Of a stretch of DNA of 64,000 nt, positions 39,233-48,767 are shown piece by piece (the first letter of the stretch is position 1; each line of letters starts with the position of its first letter). Position numbers and translations under genes: made by a program. The notes beneath the pieces were generated by a model. It saw only the letters and a program-made list of their open reading frames with translations. It made no database searches and was not told the origin of the DNA. Source of the DNA: Pseudomonas sp. Q11 (GTDB taxonomy: Bacteria; Pseudomonadota; Gammaproteobacteria; Pseudomonadales; Pseudomonadaceae); assembly GCF_024494355.1 (NCBI RefSeq), contig NZ_JAKNQY010000011.1:108296-172295 (forward strand). The letters are read 5' to 3'.

Positions 39233-40480
39233 ATGGCCATCGCCGTTCCACTGAACGCGGGCACCAGCCCCACCTTGAAGCAGCGGCTCAAGCGCGCCGA
39301 GCGGGTCAACCGCTGGAAGGCCCAGGCCTTGATCGCGCCGCTGGTGTTGTTTCTGTTGCTGGTGTTCCTGGTGCCGATCGTGGCGCTGCTGTTCAAAAGT
39401 GTCAGCAACCCGGAAGTGGTCAACGGCATGCCGCGCACCGTCGCTGCGGTCGCTGCCTGGGACGGACGTGGGTTGCCAGGCGAGCCGGTATACAAGGCCG
39501 CCAGTGAAGACCTGGCCGAGGCCCGCAAGAATCAGACATTGGGCGATTTGTCCAAGCGCCTGAACATGGAACTGGCTGGCTACCGCAGCCTGATGACCAA
39601 GACCGCCCGCGCGCTGCCGTTCGCCACTGAGCCGGCCTCCTATAAAGAAGCGATGGAGAACCTCGACGAACGCTGGGGCGATCCGGCGTATTGGCAGGTG
39701 ATCCGCCGCAACACCAGTGATGTCACCCCGTATTACCTGCTGGCGGCTGTCGATCATCGCATCGATGACCTCGGTGAACTGGCCCCGGCCACCCCCGATC
39801 AGGCGATCTACCTGGATATTTTTGCCCGTACGTTCTGGATGGGCCTGGTGATTACCGCGATCTGCCTGGTGCTGGCCTATCCGTTGGCCTACCTGCTGGC
39901 GAACCTGCCGTCGCGCCAGAGCAACCTGCTGATGATTTTGGTGCTGTTGCCGTTCTGGACGTCGATCCTGGTACGGGTGGCAGCGTGGATCGTGCTGCTG
40001 CAATCGGGCGGACTGATCAACGGTGGCCTGATGGCCATGGGTATCATCGATAAGCCTCTGGAGCTGGTGTTCAACCGCGCTGGCGTCTACATCTCCATGG
40101 TCCATATCCTGCTGCCGTTCATGATCCTGCCGATTTACAGCGTGATGAAAGGCATCTCGCCGACTTACATGCGTGCGGCGATTTCCCTGGGTTGCCATCC
40201 GTTTGCCAGTTTCTGGCGCGTGTACTTCCCGCAGACCTATGCCGGTGTCGGCGCCGGTTGCCTGTTGGTGTTCATCCTCGCCATCGGCTACTACATCACC
40301 CCGGCGCTGCTGGGCAGCCCGAGCGATCAGATGGTCAGCTATTTTGTCGCGTTCTACACCAACACCAGCATCAACTGGGGTATGGCCACGGCGCTCGGCG
40401 GGTTGTTGTTGCTGGCAACCGTCGTGCTCTATCTGATTTACAACTGGCTGGTGGGCGCCAGTCGCCTGCGCCTGAGCTGA
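39233..40480 (+). CDS. agtC: ABC transporter permease of the agt system, first subunit
   Basis: Integral membrane subunit of 415 residues. The first helix is at about 28-50 (LIAPLVLFLLLVFLVPIVAL). A long periplasmic insert of about 130 residues follows, then five further helices. The permease motif for coupling to the ATPase lies in AAISLGCHPFASFWRVYFPQ (EAA-like loop, about 313-332). The large insert after helix 1 is a feature of one PotB-like branch. CGGAG precedes the ATG. Twelve bases separate it from agtD. Confidence 0.82.
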   Translation: MAIAVPLNAGTSPTLKQRLKRAERVNRWKAQALIAPLVLFLLLVFLVPIVALLFKSVSNPEVVNGMPRTVAAVAAWDGRGLPGEPVYKAASEDLAEARKNQTLGDLSKRLNMELAGYRSLMTKTARALPFATEPASYKEAMENLDERWGDPAYWQVIRRNTSDVTPYYLLAAVDHRIDDLGELAPATPDQAIYLDIFARTFWMGLVITAICLVLAYPLAYLLANLPSRQSNLLMILVLLPFWTSILVRVAAWIVLLQSGGLINGGLMAMGIIDKPLELVFNRAGVYISMVHILLPFMILPIYSVMKGISPTYMRAAISLGCHPFASFWRVYFPQTYAGVGAGCLLVFILAIGYYITPALLGSPSDQMVSYFVAFYTNTSINWGMATALGGLLLLATVVLYLIYNWLVGASRLRLS

Positions 40481-40492
40481 GGGGAGATTGAA

Positions 40493-41317
40493 ATGCTGAG
40501 TCCTTACATGTCCCCCGTCGAGCGGGTGTGGTTCTACAGCTTGCGCATATTCTGCGGGCTGCTCCTGTTGTTCCTGATCCTGCCGGTGCTGGTGATCATT
40601 CCGTTGTCGTTCAACTCCGGCAGCTTCCTGGTGTACCCACTGCAAGGCTTTTCGTTGCAGTGGTACCACGATTTCTTCGCCTCGGCGGAGTGGATGCGGG
40701 CGCTGAGGAACAGCGTCATCGTGGCCCCGGCGGCGACGGTACTGGCGATGATCTTCGGCACCCTGGCGGCTATTGGCCTGACCCGTGGCGACTTTCCGGG
40801 CAAGGCACTGGTGATGGCCCTGGTCATCTCGCCGATGGTGGTGCCGGTGGTGATCATCGGGGTGGCCAGTTACCTGTTCTTCGCGCCGCTGGGGATGGGC
40901 AACAGTTTCTTCTCGCTGATCGTGGTCCATGCGGTGCTGGGCGTGCCGTTCGTCATCATCACGGTGTCGGCGACCTTGCAGGGCTTTAACTACAATCTGG
41001 TTCGGGCCGCCGCCAGCCTCGGGGCTTCGCCCTTGACCGCGTTTCGTCGGGTGACCCTGCCTTTGATTGCCCCGGGTGTGATCTCCGGCGCACTGTTCGC
41101 CTTCGCGACCTCGTTCGATGAAGTGGTGGTGACGCTGTTCCTGGCAGGTCCCGAGCAGGCAACTCTGCCAAGACAGATGTTCAGCGGCATCCGCGAAAAC
41201 CTCAGCCCCACCATCGCTGCCGCCGCGACGCTGCTGATCGCCTTTTCGGTGATCCTGTTGTTGACTCTGGAGTGGTTGCGTGGGCGTAGCGAGAAACTGC
41301 GCACGACCCAAGTCTGA
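40493..41317 (+). CDS. agtD: ABC transporter permease of the agt system, second subunit
   Basis: PotC-like membrane subunit of 274 residues with six predicted helices: LRIFCGLLLLFLILPVLVII near the N-terminus, VIVAPAATVLAMIFGTLAAI, and LVMALVISPMVVPVVIIGVA. The EAA loop is RAAASLGASPLTAFRRVTLP (about 167-186). GGGGAG precedes the ATG. It is the last transporter gene; the next gene, an alcohol dehydrogenase, follows after 114 bases. Confidence 0.82.
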   Translation: MLSPYMSPVERVWFYSLRIFCGLLLLFLILPVLVIIPLSFNSGSFLVYPLQGFSLQWYHDFFASAEWMRALRNSVIVAPAATVLAMIFGTLAAIGLTRGDFPGKALVMALVISPMVVPVVIIGVASYLFFAPLGMGNSFFSLIVVHAVLGVPFVIITVSATLQGFNYNLVRAAASLGASPLTAFRRVTLPLIAPGVISGALFAFATSFDEVVVTLFLAGPEQATLPRQMFSGIRENLSPTIAAAATLLIAFSVILLLTLEWLRGRSEKLRTTQV

Positions 41318-41431
41318 GGATCAATGGCCCATCCACAGATTCCTTTATCGCATTCACGAGCTGAATAGCAGACAACCCGCAATACCGAGCTATCCTTGTG
41401 CCAGCCCATACTCGAATAAGAGGCCGCGCAC

Positions 41432-42580
41432 ATGAGTCTTTCTTCATTCAAGATCGCCCACAAACTGATCACCGGTGCCGCTGCCATCGAGCAACTGGCG
41501 GCCGAGCTGACGCGGCTGGATGTCGACAACCCGCTGATCGTCACCGACGCTGCGCTGGTCAAGTCCGGCACCGTGGAGCTGGCGTTGCAGCATTTGGGCG
41601 GGCGTGACTACGAGGTGTTCGACCGGGTCATGCCCGATCCGGAAATCGCCATCGTCGAAGATTGCATGCAGGCCTACCGCGACGGTGGTCATGATGGCTT
41701 GATCGGCCTGGGCGGCGGCAGTGCCATCGACATTGCCAAGAGCGTGGCGGCCTACGCTGGTTATCATGGCGAGCTGCAGGACTTGTTCGGCGTCGATCAG
41801 GTGCCGCGCAAAGGCCCACCGTTGATCGCCATTCCCACCACGGCCGGTACCGGTTCGGAAGTCACCAACGTAGCGATTCTCTCCGACAAGGCCGCGCAGC
41901 TGAAAAAGGGCATTGTCAGCGATTATTTGTTGCCGGACGTCGCGCTGGTCAGCCCGCAGATGACCCTCACCTGTCCACGGGGCGTGACCGCCGCCAGTGG
42001 CGTCGATGCGCTGGTGCATGCCATCGAGTCCTACCTGTCGCTCAATGCCTCGCCGATCACCGACGCTTTGGCTATCGGTGCTATAAAACTGATCACCCGC
42101 GCCTTGCCCAAGGCCTACGCCAACCCCTCTCATTTGCAAGCTCGCGAAGACATGGCCACTGCAAGCCTGATGGCCGGCATGGCCTTCGGCAATGCCGGAG
42201 TCGGGGCCGTGCATGCGCTGGCGTATCCGTTGGGCGGGCGTTTTCACGTGTCCCATGGTGTGGCTAACGCCTTGTTGCTGCCGTATGTCATGGCGTGGAA
42301 CAAGATGGCGTGCGTCGAGCGCATGCGCGACATCGCCGAAGCCATGGGCATAAAGACCGCGCACCTGAGTGACCTTGAAGCCGCCGACGAAGCCGTGGAG
42401 GCCATGGTTGCGCTGTGTGCTGCCGTGGAAATTCCCCAGGGCCTGAGCAGCCTGGGGGTGACGGACGAGGTGATCCCGTCCATGGCGGTGGAAGCGGCCG
42501 GAATCGAGCGACTGATGCGCAACAATCCACGCAAACTGAGCGCCAGCGATATCGAGAAGATCTACCGCGCGGCGTATTGA
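41432..42580 (+). CDS. Iron-containing alcohol dehydrogenase
   Basis: A 382-residue group III (iron-type) alcohol dehydrogenase. The dinucleotide site is GGGSAIDIAKSVAAYA (about 94-109), followed by AIPTTAGTGSEVTN. The metal site uses Asp and His in GVDALVHAIESYLS, then GAVHALAYPLGGRFHVSHG with three histidines. The substrate is unknown. Because it sits just after an aminovalerate/GABA-type transporter, an omega-hydroxy acid or semialdehyde reaction is an attractive guess, but threonine or butanol dehydrogenase-like activity is equally possible. AGAGG precedes the ATG. As I recall, P. aeruginosa has no such gene between agtD and rpe. Confidence 0.85.
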   Translation: MSLSSFKIAHKLITGAAAIEQLAAELTRLDVDNPLIVTDAALVKSGTVELALQHLGGRDYEVFDRVMPDPEIAIVEDCMQAYRDGGHDGLIGLGGGSAIDIAKSVAAYAGYHGELQDLFGVDQVPRKGPPLIAIPTTAGTGSEVTNVAILSDKAAQLKKGIVSDYLLPDVALVSPQMTLTCPRGVTAASGVDALVHAIESYLSLNASPITDALAIGAIKLITRALPKAYANPSHLQAREDMATASLMAGMAFGNAGVGAVHALAYPLGGRFHVSHGVANALLLPYVMAWNKMACVERMRDIAEAMGIKTAHLSDLEAADEAVEAMVALCAAVEIPQGLSSLGVTDEVIPSMAVEAAGIERLMRNNPRKLSASDIEKIYRAAY

Positions 42581-42658
42581 TCGTCTGCTACGGTGGGCGC
42601 GCCAAATCTTGAGGTATACAATGCGCGCCATCGTGATTTCGCTCAAAACAGGTGCGTC

Positions 42659-43333
42659 ATGCAGCCCTTCGCTATTGCTCCGTCGATTCTCTCCGCCGAC
42701 TTCGCCCGCCTGGGCGAGGAAGTGGACAACGTTCTGGCCGCCGGCGCCGACATCGTGCACTTCGATGTCATGGACAACCACTACGTACCCAACCTGACCA
42801 TCGGCCCGATGGTCTGCGCGGCGCTGCGCAAGTATGGCGTCACGGCGCCGATCGACGCGCACCTGATGGTCAGCCCGGTGGATCGCATCGTCGGCGACTT
42901 CATCGAGGCTGGCGCCACCTATATCACCTTCCACCCCGAAGCCACGCAGCACGTCGATCGCTCCCTGCAGTTGATCCGTGAGGGCGGTTGCAAGGCTGGC
43001 CTGGTGTTCAATCCGGCGACGCCCCTGGACGTGCTCAAGTACGTGATGGACAAGGTCGACATGATTCTGCTGATGAGCGTCAACCCAGGCTTTGGCGGGC
43101 AGAAGTTCATTCCTGGCACGCTCGACAAGCTGCGTGAAGCCCGCGCGCTGATCAAGGCTTCGGGCCGCGACATCCGCCTGGAGATCGACGGCGGCGTGAA
43201 CGTCAACAACATCCGCGAAATCGCAGAGGCCGGTGCCGACACCTTTGTCGCAGGCTCGGCAATTTTCAATGCGCCGGACTACAAAGAGGTCATTGAAAAA
43301 ATGCGTGCCGAACTGGCCCTGGCCCGTCCATGA
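42659..43333 (+). CDS. rpe: Ribulose-phosphate 3-epimerase
   Basis: Interconverts ribulose-5-phosphate and xylulose-5-phosphate in the pentose phosphate pathway. 224 residues, TIM barrel. Motifs: [35 protein letters not shown] with metal-binding His and Asp, [18 protein letters not shown] and [12 protein letters not shown]. The ATG at 42659 gives the family-standard N-terminus; the longer frame adds 22 unrelated residues. A TATACAAT sequence at 42613-42620 may be its -10. The stop overlaps gph by ATGA, as in E. coli and other gamma-proteobacteria. Confidence 0.96.
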   Translation: MQPFAIAPSILSADFARLGEEVDNVLAAGADIVHFDVMDNHYVPNLTIGPMVCAALRKYGVTAPIDAHLMVSPVDRIVGDFIEAGATYITFHPEATQHVDRSLQLIREGGCKAGLVFNPATPLDVLKYVMDKVDMILLMSVNPGFGGQKFIPGTLDKLREARALIKASGRDIRLEIDGGVNVNNIREIAEAGADTFVAGSAIFNAPDYKEVIEKMRAELALARP

Positions 43334-44148
43334 GCGGGTTCGAGCAGCTGTTTCCCGGCAGTTTGCCGCGTCTGGTGATGTTCGACCTTGATGGCACTCT
43401 GGTCGACTCGGTGCCGGACCTGGCGGCGGCGGTGGACAACATGCTGCTCACGCTCGGCCGCCCGACCGCCGGAATTGACGCCGTGCGCCACTGGGTCGGC
43501 AACGGCGCGCCGATGCTGGTGCGCCGGGCCCTGGCCAACCACATCGATGCCCAAGGTGTCGATGATGCCGAGGCCGAGCGGGCGCTGGCGTTGTTCAATG
43601 ACGCCTACGAAGACAATCATCAACTGACGGTGGTCTATCCCGGCGTGCGCTCCACCCTCAAGTGGCTGCAAAAGCAGGGCGTGGAAATGGCCCTGATCAC
43701 CAACAAACCGGAGCGCTTCGTCGCTCCGTTGTTGGACCAGATGAAAATCGGTCGTTATTTTCGCTGGATCATCGGTGGCGATACCCTGCCACAGAAAAAG
43801 CCTGACCCGGCTGCGCTATTTTTTGTGATGAAAATGGCCAACATTCCGGCCTCCCAATCGCTGTTCGTCGGCGACTCACGCAGCGATGTGCTGGCGGCGA
43901 AAGCGGCGGGGGTCAAATGTGTGGCGCTGAGCTACGGCTACAACCATGGCCGGCCGATCGCCGAAGAATTTCCCGCGTTGGTGATTGACGATTTGCGGCT
44001 GTTAATTCCCGGTTGCCTGGACCCGGCTGCTGAGATAACGTTGCCCGACGCTGTTCAATCCTCTTCTGGAAACGCCATCGTGGTGGTCACTCGCAAACTC
44101 TGGATGAAAGTCATGAAGGCCCTGGCCCGCTGGCGTTGGCGCGCCTGA
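43330..44148 (+). CDS. gph: Phosphoglycolate phosphatase
   Basis: HAD-superfamily enzyme that removes 2-phosphoglycolate, formed for example during repair of oxidised DNA ends. 272 residues. HAD motifs: [14 protein letters not shown] (nucleophile Asp19 in DLDGT), [19 protein letters not shown] and [16 protein letters not shown]. The catalytic fold is complete by about residue 225. The remaining tail, including [16 protein letters not shown] at the end, is unusual, because its last codons look like a tryptophan leader peptide for the downstream trpE. It starts in the rpe stop codon. Confidence 0.93.
   Translation: MSGFEQLFPGSLPRLVMFDLDGTLVDSVPDLAAAVDNMLLTLGRPTAGIDAVRHWVGNGAPMLVRRALANHIDAQGVDDAEAERALALFNDAYEDNHQLTVVYPGVRSTLKWLQKQGVEMALITNKPERFVAPLLDQMKIGRYFRWIIGGDTLPQKKPDPAALFFVMKMANIPASQSLFVGDSRSDVLAAKAAGVKCVALSYGYNHGRPIAEEFPALVIDDLRLLIPGCLDPAAEITLPDAVQSSSGNAIVVVTRKLWMKVMKALARWRWRA
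44104..44148 (+). CDS. trpE leader peptide frame, coincident with the gph 3' end
   Basis: Frame [14 protein letters not shown] and stop TGA, 14 codons with two Trp codons (44131-44133 and 44137-44139) split by one Arg. A shorter version starts at ATG 44113. It is in the same frame as gph, so the peptide may be made either by internal initiation or simply as the end of Gph. No strong ribosome site is visible. The same ARWRWRA ending occurs upstream of trpG, which makes chance unlikely. Attenuation of trpE and trpGDC has been reported in pseudomonads. Confidence 0.6.
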   Translation: MKVMKALARWRWRA

Positions 44149-44218
44149 CCTGATCCTGGCCGGTTAGCCGGCGCGTTTGCATACCTGACTGTCAGCTCCT
44201 CCTGCCACGAGGCACACC
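44149..44218 (+). promoter_or_regulatory. trpE attenuator region
   Basis: Directly after the leader stop comes the GC dyad GCCGG-TTAG-CCGGC (44160-44173). An alternative pairing joins the palindromic GGCGCGCC at the Trp codons (44138-44145) with GGCGCG at 44172-44177, then GTTTGC. These mutually exclusive pairings are what ribosome-stalling control would need. The T-run is short, so efficiency is uncertain. The trpE ribosome site GAGG lies at the end. Confidence 0.5.
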
Positions 44219-45700
44219 ATGATCCGCGAAGAATTCCTGCGTCTAGCCGCTGCCGGCTACAACCGCATCCCGCTTGCCTGCGAAACCCTGGCCGACTTCG
44301 ACACGCCGCTGTCGATCTACCTCAAGCTGGCCGATGAGCCCAACTCTTACCTGCTCGAATCGGTGCAGGGCGGTGAGAAGTGGGGCCGTTATTCCATCAT
44401 CGGCCTGCCGTGCCGCACGGTGCTGCGGGTCCATGACCATCGTGTCAGCGTGACCCATGACGGCGTCGAGATCGAAAGCCTGGAAGTCGAAGATCCGCTG
44501 GCCTTCGTCGAAACCTTCAAGGCCCGCTACAACGTGCCCACCATCCCTGGCCTGCCGCGGTTCAATGGTGGCCTGGTGGGTTATTTCGGCTACGACTGCG
44601 TACGCTATGTGGAAAAGCGCCTGGGCACCTGCCCGAACCCGGATCCGCTGGGCGTGCCGGACATTTTGCTGATGGTCTCTGACGCAGTGGTGGTCTTCGA
44701 TAACCTCGCCGGCAAGATGCACGCGATTGTCCTGGCTGATCCGTCCCGGGAAGACGCCTACGAGCAAGGTCAGAAAAGTCTTCAGATGCTGCTGGAAAAA
44801 CTCCGGCAGCCGATCACTCCGCGTCCTGGCCTGGACTTCAGCAAACAGTCGGCGGCCGATCCGGTGTTCCGTTCCAGTTTCACTCAGGACGATTACGAAA
44901 GGGCCGTCGATACCATCAAGGAATACATTCTGGCCGGCGACTGCATGCAAGTGGTGCCGTCGCAACGGATGTCCATCGACTTCAAGGCCGCGCCTATCGA
45001 TCTGTACCGGGCGCTGCGCTGTTTCAATCCGACGCCTTACATGTACTTCTTCAACTTCGGCGACTTCCATGTCGTGGGCAGTTCGCCCGAAGTGCTGGTG
45101 CGGGTCGAAGACAATCTGATCACCGTGCGGCCTATCGCTGGCACCCGTCCCCGTGGGGCCACGGAAGAAGCCGACCGGGCGCTGGAAGAAGACCTGCTGT
45201 CAGATGACAAGGAAATCGCCGAGCACCTGATGCTGATCGACCTGGGCCGCAATGACACCGGGCGCGTCTCGGAAGTCGGTTCGGTGAAGCTCACCGAAAA
45301 GATGGTCATCGAGCGTTATTCCAACGTGATGCACATCGTCTCCAACGTCACGGGTCAATTGAAGGCCGGGCTGACGGCGATGGACGCCCTGCGGGCCATC
45401 CTGCCGGCGGGAACGTTGTCGGGAGCACCGAAGATCCGCGCCATGGAAATCATCGACGAACTGGAACCGGTCAAGCGTGGGGTATATGGCGGGGCCGTGG
45501 GCTATTTTGCCTGGAACGGCAACATGGACACTGCCATTGCTATCCGCACCGCCGTGATCAAGGACGGAGAACTGCACGTCCAAGCCGGTGGCGGGATCGT
45601 TGCTGACTCGGTGCCAGTGCTGGAGTGGGAAGAAACCCTGAACAAGCGTCGGGCAATGTTCCGTGCCGTGGCATTGGCCGAGCAGACCCCAAGCGACTGA
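44219..45700 (+). CDS. trpE: Anthranilate synthase component I
   Basis: Chorismate-using subunit that makes anthranilate with ammonia from TrpG, the first step of tryptophan synthesis. 493 residues. The N-terminal feedback site has [17 protein letters not shown] (LLES motif intact, so tryptophan inhibition is expected). The C-terminal chorismate-binding domain has [75 protein letters not shown] and [10 protein letters not shown]. It is separated from trpGDC by estA on the other strand. Expression is probably controlled by the leader at the gph 3' end. Confidence 0.97.
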   Translation: MIREEFLRLAAAGYNRIPLACETLADFDTPLSIYLKLADEPNSYLLESVQGGEKWGRYSIIGLPCRTVLRVHDHRVSVTHDGVEIESLEVEDPLAFVETFKARYNVPTIPGLPRFNGGLVGYFGYDCVRYVEKRLGTCPNPDPLGVPDILLMVSDAVVVFDNLAGKMHAIVLADPSREDAYEQGQKSLQMLLEKLRQPITPRPGLDFSKQSAADPVFRSSFTQDDYERAVDTIKEYILAGDCMQVVPSQRMSIDFKAAPIDLYRALRCFNPTPYMYFFNFGDFHVVGSSPEVLVRVEDNLITVRPIAGTRPRGATEEADRALEEDLLSDDKEIAEHLMLIDLGRNDTGRVSEVGSVKLTEKMVIERYSNVMHIVSNVTGQLKAGLTAMDALRAILPAGTLSGAPKIRAMEIIDELEPVKRGVYGGAVGYFAWNGNMDTAIAIRTAVIKDGELHVQAGGGIVADSVPVLEWEETLNKRRAMFRAVALAEQTPSD

Positions 45701-45727
45701 ACCGTTCTGGAACTGCGTAGGAACTGC

Positions 45728-45830
45728 GTAGGAGCTGTCGAGTGCAACGAGGCTGCGATCTTGTCCCAGACAATTGAATCGCAAGCGAAAGAGCAGATCA
45801 AAAGATCGCAGCCTCCGGCAGCTCCTACAG
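45728..45830. repeat. Inverted repeat element between trpE and estA
   Basis: Left arm GTAGGAGCTG and GGCTGCGATCTT (45728-45762), right arm AAGATCGCAGCC and CAGCTCCTAC (about 45802-45829), exact complements block by block. This is a REP-like family distinct from the GGGAGCGAGCC type. A direct duplication GGAACTGCGTA lies just to the left. The element sits between convergent genes and may help end both transcripts. Confidence 0.8.
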
Positions 45831-45846
45831 AAGCAAGCCGCCCTCT

Positions 45847-47754
45847 TTAGAAATCCAGACTGACCCCGACACTCACCCCCTGCTGAGTAAAGTCATCGTC
45901 CTTGCGCAGCGTATAACCGCCTCGCAGCGCCAGATCATTGGTCAACTTGTGGCTGACTCCCAGGCTCAGGCGATTCAAATGACTTTGCGGCGTATAGCCT
46001 TCAAGCGTGAAATCATTGGCCGGCAAACTGTTGAGCGCGATATTCACCTTTTGGGTGTCGTCTTCGTACTCGCGTTCGTGGGCATATTCGCCATACACCT
46101 GGGTCTGACGGGTGAAGTTGTATTTGCCTTGCAAGCCAATGCCCAAGCGTTTCGAGTCGCGGGTCTGGTCATCGAAAGTCAGGGCGGTGGAGCGGTTGCT
46201 CTTTTCTGAATACCCGTCGACTTCCACCTTCGCATAATCGGCGCTGATAAATGGTGACAGGTGCCACTGACTGCCCGGCTGGGCGATGTCGTAGCCCAGG
46301 CGCGTGCTGAATGCCCACAGGTGGCCGTCGGTGTCACCTTTCTCTTGCGCCTGGTTGACGCCCAGGTCGAACTTGCGCTCCAGGTTGTCGTAGTCGAGCT
46401 TGCCGCCGGTCAACGCGGCATCGGCCCACCAGCGATTCTGCTGGAACTGGGCGAAAGCGGTCGCCAGGTAGCTGTTGAGCTTGTAGTCCGAATCGTTGCT
46501 GCCTGCCTCCATGTCCTGGCGGTAGAAACCGGCGGCTACACCCACGCGCCAAGCCTCGTTAAGACGATAGCTGCCACCGACGTTCAGGCTGTAGCCGCTG
46601 CCGTCGGCGCTGGCGCCACTGCTCTGGCTGTCCATGTCCAGGTGCTGGCCGCCGCCTGCGACGATCGCCCGCCACTGACCGACGGTCTGCCAGTTCTCCC
46701 AGTCCGATTGCCACTGGCTGCGCAATTCATCCTGATGGGCGCGCAGGGTCGAGTGGGCCATTTCCGGCAGCAATGTCAGCTCCCATGGCGCGGCGAGCAG
46801 GGAAAAGGCGTAATCGGCGATCAGTTGCTGACCGGTCTCGGTGGGGTGGACCGAGTCGTTGTAGATCAGCTTGGTGGGGTCTGGCGTCGCGCTGTTGATG
46901 CCGTAGGTGGGGTTTTCCGTGCAGCCGTTGCCGCTGAAGCAGGTGGCGGTGAGGTTTTCGCCAGTGGCGAGGCCGAATCGTGCCGGATCGGCGAAGCTTT
47001 CCTGCAGCAATAACGGAACGTTCAGTGGAATGATTTCGGCATCAATGCCTTGCAGGCGCGTGACCAGTTGCTGGTTGAACTGGTTGCTGAGCTGCGAAAC
47101 GGCGTCTTGTAAAGGCGTGCCATTGAGCGCAGGGGTCAGGCCCAGGTCGGGCAGCAGCCAGACCATCACATAACGGGCACCGGCGGTTTGCAGCACCTGG
47201 ACGCTGTCGGCCAGACGGTCCGCGGCGGCGGTCGCCTGGGCGGGGGTCAGTACCAGTCCCTGGAGGAAGTCGTTACCACCGCCGGAAAGGTAATACAGCG
47301 CGTTCGGGTCGGCACGCAGGCCATTGGACAACAGGTATCCGTCACGGCTGCGCTCGCCAGTGTCGGAAACACCGGTAATCGAATCGAGGATCTGGTCAGT
47401 ACGATACCCGCCCACGGCCCAGTTGTTGCCATCGGCCAGGCCTTCGCTGGCACGAACCGCCGAGGTGGATGCTGCGGTTTCATCGTCGGAAAAGCCCAAC
47501 CGTCCGCCCAGCAGTTGGGTGGAATTGAGGGAATAGGATTCGCCGCTTCCGTCGAGATAGAGCGGGCCCGTGCGGTTGGTAAAGCGTTGGGCGGCCCCGG
47601 CCGGACCGTCCGGGTCGGCGAACTGGCCGGCATCGTTGAGGCTGTCACCGAAGACGATGAAGCTGGAATAGGGGTTGGGCGCTGCATTCGCCTGGGCGCA
47701 GGCCATCGCCAGCAAACAGCTGGCCATTGGTACGAACAACGTTTTTTTTATCAT
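45847..47754 (-). CDS. estA: GDSL-type autotransporter esterase EstA/EstP
   Basis: Outer-membrane-anchored lipase/esterase of 635 residues displayed on the cell surface; in P. aeruginosa EstA is needed for rhamnolipid production and motility. Signal peptide 1-24, SGNH hydrolase passenger about 28-330 with Ser38 in [10 protein letters not shown], Asn161 in LSGGGNDF, and the Asp300/His303 pair in [11 protein letters not shown]-terminal type V barrel of about 270 residues ends in Phe. The gene lies between trpE and trpG on the opposite strand, as I recall for estP in P. putida. Confidence 0.93.
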   Translation of the reverse strand: MIKKTLFVPMASCLLAMACAQANAAPNPYSSFIVFGDSLNDAGQFADPDGPAGAAQRFTNRTGPLYLDGSGESYSLNSTQLLGGRLGFSDDETAASTSAVRASEGLADGNNWAVGGYRTDQILDSITGVSDTGERSRDGYLLSNGLRADPNALYYLSGGGNDFLQGLVLTPAQATAAADRLADSVQVLQTAGARYVMVWLLPDLGLTPALNGTPLQDAVSQLSNQFNQQLVTRLQGIDAEIIPLNVPLLLQESFADPARFGLATGENLTATCFSGNGCTENPTYGINSATPDPTKLIYNDSVHPTETGQQLIADYAFSLLAAPWELTLLPEMAHSTLRAHQDELRSQWQSDWENWQTVGQWRAIVAGGGQHLDMDSQSSGASADGSGYSLNVGGSYRLNEAWRVGVAAGFYRQDMEAGSNDSDYKLNSYLATAFAQFQQNRWWADAALTGGKLDYDNLERKFDLGVNQAQEKGDTDGHLWAFSTRLGYDIAQPGSQWHLSPFISADYAKVEVDGYSEKSNRSTALTFDDQTRDSKRLGIGLQGKYNFTRQTQVYGEYAHEREYEDDTQKVNIALNSLPANDFTLEGYTPQSHLNRLSLGVSHKLTNDLALRGGYTLRKDDDFTQQGVSVGVSLDF

Positions 47755-47876
47755 GAGAAAGTCCGTTTTATCTTATTGTTGTTAGAAAACGAAACGACAG
47801 TACCAAAAACTTCCGGCTTTTTGCCATCCATCAGGCGCGTCGCGATTGTTTCAAAGCCCTTCAGGGGATCGTCATA

Positions 47877-47905
47877 TTGCGTGCTCCGTCCAGCTAAGCT
47901 ACTGT
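47877..47905 (+). promoter_or_regulatory. Candidate sigma-70 promoter for the trpGDC leader
   Basis: TTGCGT, 17-base spacer, TACTGT. The predicted start, near 47912, would leave almost no leader before ATG 47916. That favours initiation of the leader peptide at the TTG at 47964, which has GGA at 47956-47958 upstream. Confidence 0.4.
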
Positions 47906-47915
47906 GCCGGAACGT

Positions 47916-48002
47916 ATGAACGAGACTTCCCCTGTGTCGATTGTCAGTAAACTTCCGGATCAATTGATCAAGGCACACGCCCGTTGGCGTTGGCGCGCCT
48001 GA
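47916..48002 (+). CDS. trpGDC leader peptide
   Basis: An open frame of up to 28 codons ending KAHARWRWRA and TGA, with Trp codons at 47985-47987 and 47991-47993. A shorter 12-codon version begins at TTG 47964. The ending matches the trpE leader ([10 protein letters not shown]) residue for residue except one. Such clustered Trp codons are the hallmark of attenuation by ribosome stalling on low charged tRNA-Trp. A small hairpin CCGGC-CTG-GCCGG follows at about 48013-48025. Confidence 0.7.
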   Translation: MNETSPVSIVSKLPDQLIKAHARWRWRA

Positions 48003-48164
48003 ACGTTCTCTGCCGGCCTGGCCGGACCTGTACCGATTTGCCTTCTTTACCCGCTTGAAAGTCGCTTCGCTGGCCCATCACACGCCTTGCCAAGCGCAGC
48101 GCCGCGCGGGTCGCTCTCGGAAGGCTGTATTTAAAGTCAGTGAATTCAATAGGTTGCTTACGCC

Positions 48165-48758
48165 ATGTTGCTGATGATCGATAACTACGACTCTTTTACC
48201 TACAACGTTGTGCAGTACCTCGGTGAGCTGGGTTCCGAGGTCAAGGTCGTGCGCAACGACGAACTGACCATCGCTGAGATCGAAGCGCTCAAGCCTGAGC
48301 GCATCGTGGTCTCTCCCGGTCCTTGCACGCCGACCGAAGCGGGCATTTCCATCGAAGCCATCAAGTACTTCGCCGGCAAGCTGCCGATCCTGGGTGTCTG
48401 CCTGGGGCACCAGTCGATCGGCCAGGCCTTCGGCGGCGAGGTGGTACGCGCCCGGCAAGTCATGCACGGTAAGACTAGCCCGGTATTTCACGAGAACAAG
48501 GGCGTGTTCGAAGGTCTGAATCTTCCGCTGACCGTCACCCGCTACCACTCCCTGATCGTCGAGCGCCAAACCCTGCCAGACTGTCTGGAACTGACCGCCT
48601 GGACCCAGCTCGAGGACGGCTCTGTGGATGAAATCATGGGGCTTCGTCACAAGACGCTGAATATCGAGGGCGTGCAATTTCACCCCGAGTCTATTCTCAC
48701 CGAACAGGGCCACGAGCTGTTCGCCAACTTCCTCAAACAAACCGGCGGCACGCGCTAA
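48165..48758 (+). CDS. trpG: Anthranilate synthase component II (glutamine amidotransferase)
   Basis: Provides ammonia from glutamine to TrpE. 197 residues, class I glutamine amidotransferase. The triad is visible: Cys79 in [16 protein letters not shown], and His and Glu in [18 protein letters not shown] (about 170-172). [20 protein letters not shown] is the usual start. In pseudomonads the same protein may also serve PabB for folate. It is the first gene of trpGDC, ten bases before trpD. Confidence 0.96.
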   Translation: MLLMIDNYDSFTYNVVQYLGELGSEVKVVRNDELTIAEIEALKPERIVVSPGPCTPTEAGISIEAIKYFAGKLPILGVCLGHQSIGQAFGGEVVRARQVMHGKTSPVFHENKGVFEGLNLPLTVTRYHSLIVERQTLPDCLELTAWTQLEDGSVDEIMGLRHKTLNIEGVQFHPESILTEQGHELFANFLKQTGGTR

Positions 48759-48767
48759 GGACTTTTC

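Larger units (their letters stand above)
47755..48164. other. Regulatory region between estA and trpG
   Basis: A 410-base gap. From left: the estA upstream region, a candidate promoter for the trpGDC leader (47877-47905), the leader reading frame (47916-48002), a GC-rich hairpin and the trpG ribosome-site region. A minus-strand open frame at 47751-47978 is a shadow. Confidence 0.6.

Noticed and set aside
39209..41311. 700-codon open frame opposite agtC and agtD
   Set aside because: Histidine/glutamine-rich shadow of two real membrane-protein genes.
41444..42952. 502-codon open frame opposite the alcohol dehydrogenase and rpe
   Set aside because: Crosses two real genes on the other strand and lacks any domain.
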